Positions 27,453 to 36,658 of a stretch of DNA of 64,000 nt are shown here, piece after piece. Source of the DNA: Acidobacteriota bacterium (GTDB lineage Bacteria; Acidobacteriota; Terriglobia; Terriglobales; Acidobacteriaceae); the NCBI GenBank assembly GCA_013289765.1, contig JABCZI010000002.1, positions 186,001 to 250,000 of the forward strand, written 5' to 3'. How positions within the stretch are numbered: the stretch's first letter is position 1; every line of letters starts with the position of its first letter. The position numbers and the translations under genes are program-made. The notes below the pieces were generated by a model. It was not told the origin of the DNA, did no database searches, and saw nothing but the letters and a program-made list of their open reading frames with translations.

Positions 27453-28172
27453 TCACATATAGAACAGGCTCAGGCGCGGCAGGTTGTATTTTTCCAGGAG
27501 GCGCTTGTGAACGTATTGTTTTTGAAGTTGTTCGATTTGGGGCGCGGCCATCTGGCGGCGGTAGGGAGCGAGGTCGCGATCGGCTTGGGCGCGGACGGTG
27601 ACGATCTCTTCGTCGGGCGTTGCAGTTAGAAGCGCGGCGAAAAGTTTTTCTTCCAATACGGTTAAGTGGCGCTCCAGCTCTTCCAGCTTTGAGCCAGCTT
27701 GCTTGTTTTCGACCTCTTGCGCCAACCTGCGAAGAGTTGTGGCGGAATGCCGGGCGGCGGATTGAACGGAGATGCCTGAGCTTTGCGGACGACTTTCGGT
27801 TTCCAGAAGATCGGCATTGTGACGCAGGAAAGTCGCGATTGCTGCAGGCTCAAAGCCTTTGTCCGCGGGAGATTTGGTAGCAGGCGCTTCTCCGTTTGCC
27901 GTACCGACCGCAGCCTCTTTCATATCTTCGGCGGCGGCGAGTACTTCCTGCGAGCAGTAGGCGAGGCTATTTATTTTTTTCGTTTTCGTGGGACGCTGGT
28001 CATAACGGTCGAAGGCCGCATCGATTCCGCGGAGCGCGGCTTCGAGCGGAATGCCCGCGTCTTTCCAGGTCTCAATCAACGCCCAGTCGAGAGTGGTGAG
28101 GAGAAGGCCCGCGCCCCGGCGGCGCAGGAATTGCTCTTCTATTTCGGTGAAGTAGTTGAAGTAGTTTTCCAC
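27453..28172 (-). CDS. Conserved hypothetical protein downstream of coaX
   Basis: A 239-residue soluble, largely helical protein starting at GTG 28172. The N-terminus FTEIEEQFLRRRGAGLLL and TTLDWALIETWKDAGIPLEA, then ALRGIDAAFDRYDQRP, looks like a small DNA-replication-protein-like helical fold. The second half is a coiled coil (LEELERHLTVLEEKLFAALL) with a Tyr/Leu-rich tail. No family is named with confidence. It begins 6 bases after the coaX stop and so forms an operon with coaX. No Shine-Dalgarno sequence is obvious, which suggests coupling to coaX translation. Confidence 0.72.
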   Translation of the reverse strand: MENYFNYFTEIEEQFLRRRGAGLLLTTLDWALIETWKDAGIPLEAALRGIDAAFDRYDQRPTKTKKINSLAYCSQEVLAAAEDMKEAAVGTANGEAPATKSPADKGFEPAAIATFLRHNADLLETESRPQSSGISVQSAARHSATTLRRLAQEVENKQAGSKLEELERHLTVLEEKLFAALLTATPDEEIVTVRAQADRDLAPYRRQMAAPQIEQLQKQYVHKRLLEKYNLPRLSLFYM

Positions 28173-28178
28173 GGCGAA

Positions 28179-29045
28179 TCAGCGGGAACGCGCTGGAGCG
28201 CGGGTCGGAGTGGCTTTGCGCGGAACACTCTGGCGCGCCGTAACATTTCGTTCCCAGATGATGCGCAGGCCTTCGAGAGTGAGGAAGTCATCCACATGCT
28301 TAATGTACTTGGATCCAGTACCGATCATGGGGCCCAGTCCGCCGGTGGCGATCACGTGAGTCTCTTTGCCAAGTTCCGCGAGAAGGAGTTCGAGAATACC
28401 ATCGACCAGGCCGAGGTAGCCGTAGTACAGGCCGGATTGCAGACTGCCTACAGTATTGGTGCCGATGACGCGAGCTGGCTTGCGAATCTCAACGCGAGGA
28501 AGGCGGGCAGTGCGCTGAAAAAGAGCGTCGGCGGAGATGCCGATGCCGGGGCAGATGACTCCACCGAGATATTCACCCTTGGCGGAGACGCAGTCGAAGG
28601 TGGTGGCGGTGCCGAAGTCGACGATCACGCAGGGGCCACCATGTTTTTCAAATGCGGCAACGGCGTTCACAATGCGATCGGCGCCGACTTCCGCGGGATT
28701 GTCGTAGTGAACTGGCATGCCCGTTTTTACGCCGGGCTCGATCAGGAGCGGCTTGGAATTGAAGTAGCGCTCGCAAACCTGCCGCAGAACGGGATCGAGC
28801 GGCGGAACGACCGAAGAAATTACGATGCCCTGGATTTCTGAGGCTTCGAGGCTGGCCATTGAAAATAGATTGCGAAACAGGACTCCGTACTCGTCAACGG
28901 TGCTGCCTTGGCGGGTAGCGACGCGCCAGTTCGCGACGAGGCGCTGGTAGCGGGGAGTAGAGTCAGAGCCGGCGTCCGGCTTTTCGGCGCGGGCGAAGAC
29001 TCCCAGCACGGTATTTGTGTTGCCGACGTCGAGGACTAAGAGCAT
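28179..29045 (-). CDS. coaX: Type III pantothenate kinase
   Basis: A 288-residue ASKHA-fold kinase that phosphorylates pantothenate in the first step of CoA synthesis, with a monovalent-cation requirement known for the family. The ATP-binding motif LLVLDVGNTNTVLGVF is at the N-terminus, the pantothenate-side VGADRIVNAVAAFEKHG is mid-protein, and the second phosphate motif is VDFGTATTFDCVS. ATG 29045 is chosen to begin at the first strand rather than the upstream 29072. Linked to birA and nadC upstream, as commonly seen in Acidobacteria and Firmicutes. The C-terminus has a basic tail (RATPTRAPARSR type). Confidence 0.95.
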   Translation of the reverse strand: MLLVLDVGNTNTVLGVFARAEKPDAGSDSTPRYQRLVANWRVATRQGSTVDEYGVLFRNLFSMASLEASEIQGIVISSVVPPLDPVLRQVCERYFNSKPLLIEPGVKTGMPVHYDNPAEVGADRIVNAVAAFEKHGGPCVIVDFGTATTFDCVSAKGEYLGGVICPGIGISADALFQRTARLPRVEIRKPARVIGTNTVGSLQSGLYYGYLGLVDGILELLLAELGKETHVIATGGLGPMIGTGSKYIKHVDDFLTLEGLRIIWERNVTARQSVPRKATPTRAPARSR

Positions 29046-29059
29046 GGGTTTCGATTCTG

Positions 29060-29295
29060 TGGCAATTAGCAATTAGCAATTTGCATTTGGCAATTTGCAG
29101 TTGGCCGTAGCGAACTGGGATCGTTCAACAATCAACGAGTGGCGGTGCCTGCAGGGGCTAGAGCCCGCGACTTTATTGAACTTTGCTCGCAGGGCTAAAG
29201 CCATGCCCTGATACGAATCTTAACTATAGACCATAGTGATCCTGAATCTTGATGAGCGATGGGTGATTGCCAATTGCTAACTGCTCATTGCTAGT
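29060..29295. repeat. Intergenic region with AATTGC-type tandem words and a family B palindrome
   Basis: Imperfect tandem words of GCAATTAGCAATTTGCA type (29064-29104) face an inverted set at 29265-29295 (GATTGCCAATTGCTAACTGC). Between them lies GGGGCTAGAGCCC (29154-29166). This gap between birA and coaX carries no gene. Confidence 0.6.
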
Positions 29296-29297
29296 GT

Positions 29298-30383
29298 CTA
29301 CTTCGCTGCTCTCACTGTTCCGCTTAAGATGGTCTGCAATCCGCACCCCGTGCGGACTTGCAGGAAACCGCGATCGTCGAGGCCTTCAGTTGTGCCTTCA
29401 ACTTTCGAACCGTTCTCGTCGACTCGAACTGGCTTGCCGCGCACCCAGGATGAACTCTCGGTAAAACGGCGGAGGATCGATTGTCGAGCGTCCGTCTGTT
29501 CGATCAGCAACCGATATTCCCGGTCGAGCGATTTTAACAAAGCCGCCGTCAGTTCCACACGGGACCATTCGCTGCCTGTTGCCAAGCGAAGCGATGTAGC
29601 CGCACCTTTTAATTCTTCGGGGAAGTTCGCGTGGTTTACGTTGATACCGATCCCGACGACGACGTAGCGCACGCGGGTGACTTCGGCATTCATCTCGGTG
29701 AGGATGCCGCAGACTTTCTTGTCTGCAATCAGCACGTCATTGGGCCATTTTAAATCGATATTGGCGCGCTGGTTGACTTGTTCGATGGCCGCGCGCACGG
29801 CCAGTCCAGCGGCTAGAGACAGGACCAGGACATCCGATGGCGGCAATGCAGGCCGAAGCACAACCGAGCAATAGATGCCGGCGGAGCGGGTGGATTGCCA
29901 GGAGTGTGCGCCGCGACCGCGGCCAGCGGTTTGCTCTTCGGCGAGAAATACGCTGCCCTCGGGTGCGCCGTCAGCTGCGGCAGCCATCGCGGTCGTGTTG
30001 GTCGATCCAATTTTGTAGAAGTGACAGAGGTGGCTGTCGAAGAGTGTGCCCCGCAGCATTGGGTTCAGGATTTCCGGAAGGAGAAGATCGGGAACAGAGT
30101 TCAGGAGGTAGCCTGTGGCGGGATGTCCGGCGACATCGACGCCCAGGCCGCGCAACTGCTGAATGAGTCGCCAGACTTCGGAGCGGTTGGAGGAAATTTC
30201 CTGTGCGATTTTGGTGCCGCTGACCACCACGGTTGAGTGCTCCATGAGGAGGCGAATAATGCGGCCGAGGCGGATGTCGGTGGCGTCGCTGGCTCTCGCG
30301 GGCGGGTCGCCTGCTTCCACACGAGTTTTTCTTATTTTCTTGATGCGGGAATTATGCGGGAGTACGGGGAAAATCACAAACAA
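29298..30383 (-). CDS. birA: Biotin-[acetyl-CoA-carboxylase] ligase / biotin operon repressor
   Basis: At most 361 residues. An N-terminal winged helix (RLGRIIRLLMEHSTVVVSGT, then KIAQEISSNRSEVWRLIQQL) is followed by the ligase domain with the biotinyl-AMP loop QTAGRGRGAHSW, KWPNDVLI and GIGINVNH, and a C-terminal SH3-like domain. It attaches biotin to the carboxylase carrier protein and could repress biotin genes. The upstream limit is a TTG at 30383, 16 bases after the nadC stop. A GTG at 30320 gives 340 residues and is equally possible, since the sequence before ATDIRLGR is not conserved. Operon with nadC is likely. Confidence 0.92.
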   Translation of the reverse strand: MFVIFPVLPHNSRIKKIRKTRVEAGDPPARASDATDIRLGRIIRLLMEHSTVVVSGTKIAQEISSNRSEVWRLIQQLRGLGVDVAGHPATGYLLNSVPDLLLPEILNPMLRGTLFDSHLCHFYKIGSTNTTAMAAAADGAPEGSVFLAEEQTAGRGRGAHSWQSTRSAGIYCSVVLRPALPPSDVLVLSLAAGLAVRAAIEQVNQRANIDLKWPNDVLIADKKVCGILTEMNAEVTRVRYVVVGIGINVNHANFPEELKGAATSLRLATGSEWSRVELTAALLKSLDREYRLLIEQTDARQSILRRFTESSSWVRGKPVRVDENGSKVEGTTEGLDDRGFLQVRTGCGLQTILSGTVRAAK

Positions 30384-30399
30384 CGGGATTCACCGCAAT

Positions 30400-31278
30400 T
30401 TACACCGGAGCTACGCGCAGGCTCATGTCGGCTGCGTGGGTGGAGTGAGTCAGCAGACCGATGGAGATGAAATCGACGCCGGTTTCGGCATAGGCGCGAA
30501 CGTTTTCGAGACGGATGCCGCCCGAGCACTCGACGGGGATGCGGGGATTAAGCTGGGCGCAGCGTTCTACTGCGCGGCGCACGTCTTCCGGTGACATGTT
30601 GTCGAGCAGAACGGCTTCCGCGCCATGGGCGAGTGCATCCTCCAACTCAGACATCGTGCGGACTTCTACTTCGATGGGCTGCGACCCGCGGCGATTGCGA
30701 ACGGCGCGCTCCAGTGCGGGAACGATTCCGCCGGCAAGCGCGATGTGATTATTTTTCAGTAAGACGCCGTCGGATAGATCGAGGCGGTGATTCTGGCCTC
30801 CGCCGCAGCGGACCGCGTACTTGTCGATTACGCGCAGTCCTGGCGCCGTCTTGCGCGTATCAAGAATGCGGGCTTTCGTGCCGGAGACTGCGTCGACAAA
30901 TTTGCGGGTGAGAGTCGCAATGCCGCTCATCCGTTGCAGAAAATTGAGCATGACACGTTCGCAGGAGAGGATTACCCGCGCGTTATGCTGGATCACGGCA
31001 ATGGACTGGCCCTTGTGCAGACGCACACCGTCGAAAATTTCGGTGTGCGAGGTGACTTCGTAGTGCGAAGTGACGGCGCCGTCGAGGGCGGCGTAGACGT
31101 CGAAGATGCGGCCGACGCAGCCGATGCCGGCGAGAATGCAATCCTGTTTGGCGAGGATGGTGGCCGAAGCGCGTTGACTGGGATCGATGCAGGCGTAACT
31201 GGTGGCATCGCTGGTGGCCCGGTCTTCGAGAAGGGCGTTCTCGATAATTGCCGTGATGCGTCGGCTGTTGAAGTCCAT
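30400..31278 (-). CDS. nadC: Nicotinate-nucleotide diphosphorylase (carboxylating)
   Basis: A 292-residue quinolinate phosphoribosyltransferase making nicotinate mononucleotide for NAD synthesis. Visible motifs: EDRATSDATSYACI near the N-terminus, ILSCERVMLNFLQRMSGIAT, KARILDTRKTAPGLRVIDKYAV, CGGGQNHR and LLKNNHI. The barrel ends IPVECSGGIRLENVRAYAET and GVDFISIGLLTHS. The ATG at 31278 is clear. It precedes birA closely. No nadA or nadB is in the window. A 42-base gap with CAGTTGTCAGT-like words separates it from valS upstream. Confidence 0.96.
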   Translation of the reverse strand: MDFNSRRITAIIENALLEDRATSDATSYACIDPSQRASATILAKQDCILAGIGCVGRIFDVYAALDGAVTSHYEVTSHTEIFDGVRLHKGQSIAVIQHNARVILSCERVMLNFLQRMSGIATLTRKFVDAVSGTKARILDTRKTAPGLRVIDKYAVRCGGGQNHRLDLSDGVLLKNNHIALAGGIVPALERAVRNRRGSQPIEVEVRTMSELEDALAHGAEAVLLDNMSPEDVRRAVERCAQLNPRIPVECSGGIRLENVRAYAETGVDFISIGLLTHSTHAADMSLRVAPV

Positions 31279-31320
31279 AAGTGCAGTGGCCAGTTGTCAG
31301 TGTTGAGTGGCCAGTCTTAA

Positions 31321-34104
31321 CTATTTGGTTCCGATGCCGGTTAATTCATCTAACTGCTGCTTCATCTTCTCACGCAGAAGGGTCAATTCCTGGGCTCGGC
31401 GGCGCAATCCCTCTACGACCTTCTCTGGAGCCTTGGCCAGGAATTGTTCGTTGCTGAGCTGCCGCTGATTGTTTGCGAACTCCTTTTCCAGTTTATCGAG
31501 TTCTTTCCTGAGACGCTCGCTTTCGGCGGCGACGTCGACCTTCCTTTCGTAGATTACGTGAACGTCGAAGCGTGCGGTGCTTCGAGCCCCGGCGTGCTTG
31601 GAGAGAGATCCGCCGACAAAAGTAATTCTCTCAACGTTGGCGAGGCGCTCCACCGCTCCCCGGTTTTGCTCGATCATGGCGCGGATGGTTGGATCAGGTG
31701 CGAAGAGTTCGATCGGCACTTTGACTTTCTGTTCGACTTTTAATTCAGCCCGCAGGTTTCTGACATTCACGATCAGATCCTGGAGGATCGCCATTTCGGT
31801 CTCGGCATTCAGATCGTATTGGCGCTCGTCCGCTTGCGGATAGGCTGCCAAAGCGATCGACTTCAGGGGTGGATTGCCCTCATAGATTGCCTGCCAGATT
31901 TCTTCGGTGATGAACGGCATCACGGGATGCAGCAGGCGCAGAGCGGCATCGAACAGGTTAACTAGATTTGTGCAGGCCGCGATGGCTTGTGACTTGTCGG
32001 CACCTTCTTCGAAGTTCAGCCGCGGCTTGATGAGTTCCAGATACCAGTCACAGAATTCTCCCCAGAAAAAATCGTAGATGCGGTTCGCGGCTTCGTGGAA
32101 GCGGTAGCTGGCAAGGGCATCGTTGACTTCGGCGGTAACGCGGTTGAAGCGGGAGAGGATCCAGCGGTCTTCGAGGGCTTGCAGATGGAATTGTTCGATG
32201 CCGTGGTTAGAGCTGCCGGGGCTTTGTCCCCACACAAACCCTATGCGGTCAACATTCATGAACATGAAGCGGGCGGCGTTCCAGATTTTGTTGGCGAAGG
32301 CGCGGTAACCCTCGGTGCGGCTCTCGCTGAAAGCAATGTCGGTGCCGGGGGCGGCCATGGCCGCGAGGGTGAAACGGGTTGCATCGGTGCCGAAGCGCTC
32401 GATGATCTCGAGCGGATCGATCACGTTGCCTTTGGTCTTTGACATCTTCTGGCGGTCAGCATCGCGCACCAGAGCATGAATGTAAACCTGCCGGAAGGGC
32501 ACGCTGTCGTTCTTCCTGTCGGCAAGGCCGCTGGCTTTTTTTATCGCAGGATCCTGCTGGTGGCCCTGCATGAAGTGGCAGCCGAACATGATCATGCGTG
32601 CGAGCCAGAAAAAAAGAATGTCGAAACCGGTGATCAGCAGCGTGTTGGGATAGAAAACTTCAAGATCGCGAGTTTTCTCCGGCCAGCCTAATGTGGTAAA
32701 CGGGAGCAGGCCTGACGAAAACCAGGTGTCGAGCACGTCGGAGACTTGCTCTAGTTTGGTGCTGCCGCATTTCGGACACTTCGCGGGAGCTTCACGGGCG
32801 ACGATTACTTCTTTGCAGTCATCACACGTCCAGGCGGGAATGCGGTGGCCCCACCACAACTGGCGCGAGATGCACCAGTCGTAGATATTGTTCATCCAGT
32901 TGAGATAAACCTGGCGGTAGTTTTCCGGGACAATAGTGATCTCGCCGCTCTCAACGGCTTCAATAGCGCGGTCGGCCAACGGTTTAATTTTGATGAACCA
33001 CTGCTCGGAAAGGCGCGGCTCAACCACCGTGCCGCAGCGTTCGCATTTGCCCAGCGAGAGCGTGTGGTCTTTTTCGCCGACCAGGAAACCTTGTTCCTGC
33101 AAATCTGCCAACACGCGCTTGCGGGCTTCGTAGCGGTCGAGTCCCGCGTATGGGCCGGCGTTTTGGTTCATGCGCGCGTGTTCGTCCATCACGTCGATTT
33201 CTGGGAGGTTGTGGCGCTTGCCGGCCTGGAAGTCGTTGGGATCGTGGGCGGGAGTTACTTTCACTGCGCCGGTGCCGAACTCGGGCTGCGCAAGTTCGTC
33301 CACGATGATCGGGATTTCGCGATTCATCAGCGGCAGCAAAACTTTCCTACCGTGAAGATGCGTATAGCGTTCGTCTTTCGCGTTCACGGCGATGGCGGTA
33401 TCGCCGAGCATGGTTTCAGGGCGCGTGGTGGCGACGGTGATGAACTCGGGCTTTTCTGAGGAAGAGCCGCCGATGACCGGATAACATATCTCCCACAATT
33501 TTCCAGCAACTTCTTCGTGCTTCACTTCGAGATCGGAGATTGCGGTCTCGCAGCGCGGGCACCAGTTCACGATGTATTTGCCGCGATAGATGAGGCCTTC
33601 CTCATAGAGTCGAACGAAGACTTCCCGCACGGCACGGGATAGATTTTCGTCCATGGTGAAATATTCGCGGTCCCAATCGACGGAGGCGCCGAGACGCTTC
33701 ATCTGGTCGAGGATGGCGCCGCCGTAAAGTTTTTTCCACTCCCACACGCGCTCGATGAATTTTTCGCGGCCCAAGTCGCGGCGCTTCTTGCCTTCCTTGG
33801 CGAGGTCGCGCTCCACCATCATTTGCGTCGCAATGCCCGCATGGTCGGTGCCAGGGAGCCACAGGGTGATGAAGCCGCGCATGCGATGCCAGCGCACGAT
33901 GATGTCCATTTGCGTCTGGTTGAGCATGTGGCCCATGTGCAGACGGCCGGTGACGTTCGGCGGCGGGAGCAAGAGTGTGAATACGGGACGCGTCTCGCCC
34001 TCGGGCGGCGTGGGGACGGAGAAGAGTTTTTCGTTGATCCAGTAATCGGCCCAGCGGGTTTCAATCGCGCCGGGCTCGTAGGATTTTGGCAGATCGTGGG
34101 GCAT
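31321..34104 (-). CDS. valS: Valyl-tRNA synthetase
   Basis: A 927-residue class I aminoacyl-tRNA synthetase. The HIGH-type motif is [15 protein letters not shown] (about residues 47-61) and the KMSKS loop is [12 protein letters not shown]. The editing domain holds [15 protein letters not shown], there is a zinc-type CEKCGT-like pair (CERCGT, CDDCKE, CPKCGS), the anticodon domain follows WILSRFN, and the C-terminal coiled coil is [19 protein letters not shown] short SPGSSNHG insertion around residue 625 corresponds to a GGGGCTTTGTCCCC hairpin in the DNA (about 32218-32232). No T-box leader is seen upstream. The inverted-repeat-bounded element begins about 165 bases before the start codon. Confidence 0.97.
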   Translation of the reverse strand: MPHDLPKSYEPGAIETRWADYWINEKLFSVPTPPEGETRPVFTLLLPPPNVTGRLHMGHMLNQTQMDIIVRWHRMRGFITLWLPGTDHAGIATQMMVERDLAKEGKKRRDLGREKFIERVWEWKKLYGGAILDQMKRLGASVDWDREYFTMDENLSRAVREVFVRLYEEGLIYRGKYIVNWCPRCETAISDLEVKHEEVAGKLWEICYPVIGGSSSEKPEFITVATTRPETMLGDTAIAVNAKDERYTHLHGRKVLLPLMNREIPIIVDELAQPEFGTGAVKVTPAHDPNDFQAGKRHNLPEIDVMDEHARMNQNAGPYAGLDRYEARKRVLADLQEQGFLVGEKDHTLSLGKCERCGTVVEPRLSEQWFIKIKPLADRAIEAVESGEITIVPENYRQVYLNWMNNIYDWCISRQLWWGHRIPAWTCDDCKEVIVAREAPAKCPKCGSTKLEQVSDVLDTWFSSGLLPFTTLGWPEKTRDLEVFYPNTLLITGFDILFFWLARMIMFGCHFMQGHQQDPAIKKASGLADRKNDSVPFRQVYIHALVRDADRQKMSKTKGNVIDPLEIIERFGTDATRFTLAAMAAPGTDIAFSESRTEGYRAFANKIWNAARFMFMNVDRIGFVWGQSPGSSNHGIEQFHLQALEDRWILSRFNRVTAEVNDALASYRFHEAANRIYDFFWGEFCDWYLELIKPRLNFEEGADKSQAIAACTNLVNLFDAALRLLHPVMPFITEEIWQAIYEGNPPLKSIALAAYPQADERQYDLNAETEMAILQDLIVNVRNLRAELKVEQKVKVPIELFAPDPTIRAMIEQNRGAVERLANVERITFVGGSLSKHAGARSTARFDVHVIYERKVDVAAESERLRKELDKLEKEFANNQRQLSNEQFLAKAPEKVVEGLRRRAQELTLLREKMKQQLDELTGIGTK

Positions 34105-34261
34105 GGGTTGGGAGCGGCTGTCGGTTCTCAGCTATCAGCTATCAGCAAAAACCTTTACCACAGGGGACACAGAGGATCACGGGGTAGTTCGTGAGTCCTT
34201 ATGGACGTGTGAGGTCGCTGATGCTGATGAAGTTTGATCTTACAGGCGGGAGAAAAGAAGG

Positions 34262-34269
34262 GTCAAACG
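34262..34269. repeat. Left copy of 8-bp direct repeat (candidate target-site duplication)
   Basis: GTCAAACG, identical to 36629-36636, each directly outside the inverted repeats. Confidence 0.6.
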
Positions 34270-34583
34270 TGGGGGGTGAGAACAGGACGGGAGGGAATAT
34301 GCACCCCTAGAAAACTCCCTCGCATTCACAGACAATAAGCCTTAGCCGCGCGGATAAGCCGCTAGGGCGTGAGCGATGCGTTTGAAATGATTTGCTGAGA
34401 ACAGGCACCATGGATAAGTAGCGGCTTCGACCGATTGATTCGAAAATGTTATTGAAATCCCCCTCTCCAGCCCGCCTTATCAGGGAACGGCGCCGCTCCC
34501 TTGACCCGGAGGGTCAGTCCTTAGTGAACAACGACTGCGAAAAAACTGGCCTCTCCGAAGCAAGGGTTGCGAAAGCGGCCTTT

Positions 34584-35339
34584 TCAGTTAATTCGTAGTC
34601 TGGTTGTCACCGGTTTTGATGCAGGCACCAACGCAGCGCCTGAGTAGGCGGAGACCGTAACCGTTGTGGGTGAGTTCGGAACCACTTTGGTTGTGACTGG
34701 GAATGCGTTGGGTAGAGTCTTTTGCCCCTCTGGCACAACTACAGATGCCGGAACACTAACGTACTGACTGTTCGGGTCCGGAACGTCGAGGATCACGAGA
34801 ACTCCGCCTTTCGGCGCAGGTGCTGAAAGAATTACATTCCCCGTTGTCTGGCTCCCCCCTTGAACTGGTCCAGTCACGCTGAGGGAAGCTACCGGCATCG
34901 GAGAATGGACGATGGTCTTAGAGAGTCCACTCACCACACTAGTCCACTGCGCGCCAACGTTGAAACACTGCTCATTGACAGTGATCTGGATCGTAAATGT
35001 TCCTGGAGAGGTGTAGGTATGTGAACCAAAAAAGGCCCCAGTGTATGCCGGACCGACGAATCCCCCGGTACTCCCGTCAGCTGGAGTTTGGTCACCCCAG
35101 TCAATTGTTGCTGAATTGAGGGCGTACACATATGGACCGCATGCCCCAATCTGAGCCAATTGCAGGTGAAAGGGGACACCGGTCTGAGCATCAACTTGTC
35201 CGCCAATAACCGCTGTTGCAAGGCTTGGGGCCGTTAACGCAGCCTCTTGGGATTTGCGCAGATCCTGTGCAAGAGCTGCGGTGGTGATGCAAAGTAAAAC
35301 GAGAAGTGTCGACAGAGGACGTGAAATGCCACCGATCAT
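34584..35339 (-). CDS. Secreted PKD-like domain protein
   Basis: A 251-residue protein with a signal peptide (LLVLLCITTAALAQ, cleavage near residue 25). A PKD/immunoglobulin-like fold is suggested by ALNSATIDWGDQTPADG and FFGSHTYTSPGTFTIQITVN, where the DWGD and SHTYTSPGTFT motifs are the usual strands. The second half, GNVILSAPAPKGGVLVILD to TTVTVSAYSGAALVPASKPV, looks like another beta-sandwich. It is probably an exported binding or structural protein. It lies inside the inverted-repeat segment as apparent cargo. The 275 bases between the left inverted repeat and its stop hold no visible gene. Confidence 0.7.
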   Translation of the reverse strand: MIGGISRPLSTLLVLLCITTAALAQDLRKSQEAALTAPSLATAVIGGQVDAQTGVPFHLQLAQIGACGPYVYALNSATIDWGDQTPADGSTGGFVGPAYTGAFFGSHTYTSPGTFTIQITVNEQCFNVGAQWTSVVSGLSKTIVHSPMPVASLSVTGPVQGGSQTTGNVILSAPAPKGGVLVILDVPDPNSQYVSVPASVVVPEGQKTLPNAFPVTTKVVPNSPTTVTVSAYSGAALVPASKPVTTRLRIN

Positions 35340-35739
35340 GAGGTTTCTCCTTTGGAGATTTTTTGGCGGAACGGCAGTACGCTAGTTGCTACAAACAAAT
35401 CCGGCGGCATAGGTCCTGCATGCTTGGTCGAACCTGGCTCGCAGACTCGTACACTTCGCCTCTTGTAGCGAGACACTCGGTCTAATATTCCCAGGGAAAG
35501 TCGGCGGGTAGAAGTCCCCCTCGGATGTAGAGCCTAGAAGGCCCAAACCCTTCTGGTCGCCGAGGGCGGAGGATAAGGGAAAACGGCCCCGTGTAGAAAA
35601 CTATCACCTTCTTGTTCGTTTTTTGTAACAACAGACTTTGTCATCTGTTTTATGCTGAGATATGAAAGTAATTCTCGCAAAGGTAATCCTGAAACGTGCG
35701 TCAACGAGTTACGAATTCCGGAATTTTGGTATGGCTTAG
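35340..35739. other. Gene-free interval inside the element
   Basis: About 400 bases with lower GC towards its right end. Frames are short and broken in all directions. AACAACAGACTTTGTC and TTTTTTGTAAC words give a local AT-rich patch at 35605-35665 that could hold a promoter for either direction. Nothing is recognised. Confidence 0.4.
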
Positions 35740-35958
35740 ATGCCAAGACTGTTCATCAAGCCTGACCGCGATACGTATTCGGTTTCCGGATCGGCTCCTC
35801 AATTGGGGTGACCCCAGCCAATCCCAGGCAATGGCACCAACCACAAGCTTTCACTAGCCGGAAAAGCCGGAAAGGCACTGGGTACAGCAAAAGGAATCGT
35901 AGATGTGGCCATGTCCGGCGCTCTTGTTGCCGATTGCCTGCTTGGTCAAGTACATTGA
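35740..35958 (+). pseudogene. Short frame interrupted by an in-frame TGA
   Basis: An ATG at 35740 opens MPRLFIKPDRDTYSVSGSAP and meets TGA at 35809-35811. The same frame then continues PQPIPGNGTNHKLSLAGKAG, then KALGTAKGIVDVAMSG, to TGA at 35956-35958. The continuity of a Gly/Ala-rich, plausible amino-acid composition across the stop suggests a decayed gene or gene fragment. No family is recognised and chance is not excluded. Confidence 0.25.
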
Positions 35959-36018
35959 TCGAAGCTGGTGCGGAGAATCGAATAATGGAGAAATGGGGGC
36001 ACGAAGTCGAGTGGAACA

Positions 36019-36467
36019 TTGCAAGACCCTTCCGATTCACGCAAGTTGTCTTCTAGAGATATTAATTATCTTCGCGATATAGCTCTAGCTTGGCCCTTCG
36101 TTATATTCTCGATAGTTGCCATTGCGTCTGCTTATTCTCCGCCGAATCGACAAATTGCGCTCAGGTCCGCAGCTTTGGCGCTCGCTGCTATTGTGTTGGC
36201 CAAGGAAAAACTGCTTTTGTTCTTTGCAGCTCTTGGCTTCTGTGCATTCAGAGTGCGATTGCATTGGTAGTCCATCCGTGGAACTGGACTATACTTACGG
36301 TTGGGATCCTGACAGCAGTTCCATTTCTTCTGGCGAATCGGTATTGGCTGAAAGCCAAGTTTGCTTACGAATTGCCGAGCACATTTGGAGCGGTGGATAT
36401 GTTGTTGAGCTTTGCGTCAATCTGCGGCTCGCTCGTCCTGGCCTACTTCGTAAGTCCTTTCAAATGA
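36019..36467 (+). pseudogene. Frameshifted small membrane protein gene
   Basis: One frame gives NYLRDIALAWPFVIFSIVAI and further helices up to LLLFFAALGFCAF near 36248. A frame one base back continues SAIALVVHPWNWTILTVGIL, then TAVPFLLANRYWLKAKFAYE, ending VLAYFVSPFK at 36467. Joined, these make a roughly 149-residue protein with four or five membrane helices. The break falls in an AGAG run at 36248-36252, so a one-base indel or a sequencing error are both possible. The first codon is a TTG and the true start is unsure. Confidence 0.55.
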
Positions 36468-36628
36468 GCGTTGCTCTTTTGCCCGTTAATCCCTGGGAAC
36501 AAAAATTTGCGGGGCCCCGCCTCCGCGAGCGGTACAACCGCAAGCGCGATCCAACGATCAGAAGAAAATGACTGTGATCATAGTGATATTGGGGGGGTGC
36601 ATATTCCATCCCGTCCTGTTCTCACCCC

Positions 36629-36636
36629 GTCAAACG
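36629..36636. repeat. Right copy of 8-bp direct repeat (candidate target-site duplication)
   Basis: GTCAAACG directly after the right inverted repeat, 22 bases before the stop codon of the response regulator gene. Confidence 0.6.
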
Positions 36637-36658
36637 GAGAGAGTCGGCTTCCGGTTTC

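Larger units (their letters stand above)
34270..36628. mobile_element. 2.36-kb segment with 35-bp terminal inverted repeats, no recognised transposase
   Basis: The left end (34273-34307) and right end (36594-36628) are inverted copies of a 35-base sequence with one mismatch. It begins GGGGTGAGAACAGGACGGGA and ends TATGCACCCC. GTCAAACG flanks both ends directly, as expected for an 8-bp target duplication; the left side has three extra bases (TGG). Inside are a secreted PKD-like protein gene, an interrupted short frame and a frameshifted membrane-protein gene. No transposase motif (DDE, HUH or serine/tyrosine recombinase) is evident. This could be a non-autonomous or decayed transposon, mobilised in trans. 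The family is not identified. Confidence 0.6.

Noticed and set aside
34105-34261. T-box or other riboswitch leader for valS
   Set aside because: No T-box consensus or specifier stem; the region has CAGCTATCAGCTATCAGC words and is cut off by the inverted-repeat element.
35756-36040. Minus-strand 94-codon frame in the element
   Set aside because: No domain, no ribosome site and unusual composition; overlaps the interrupted plus-strand frame.
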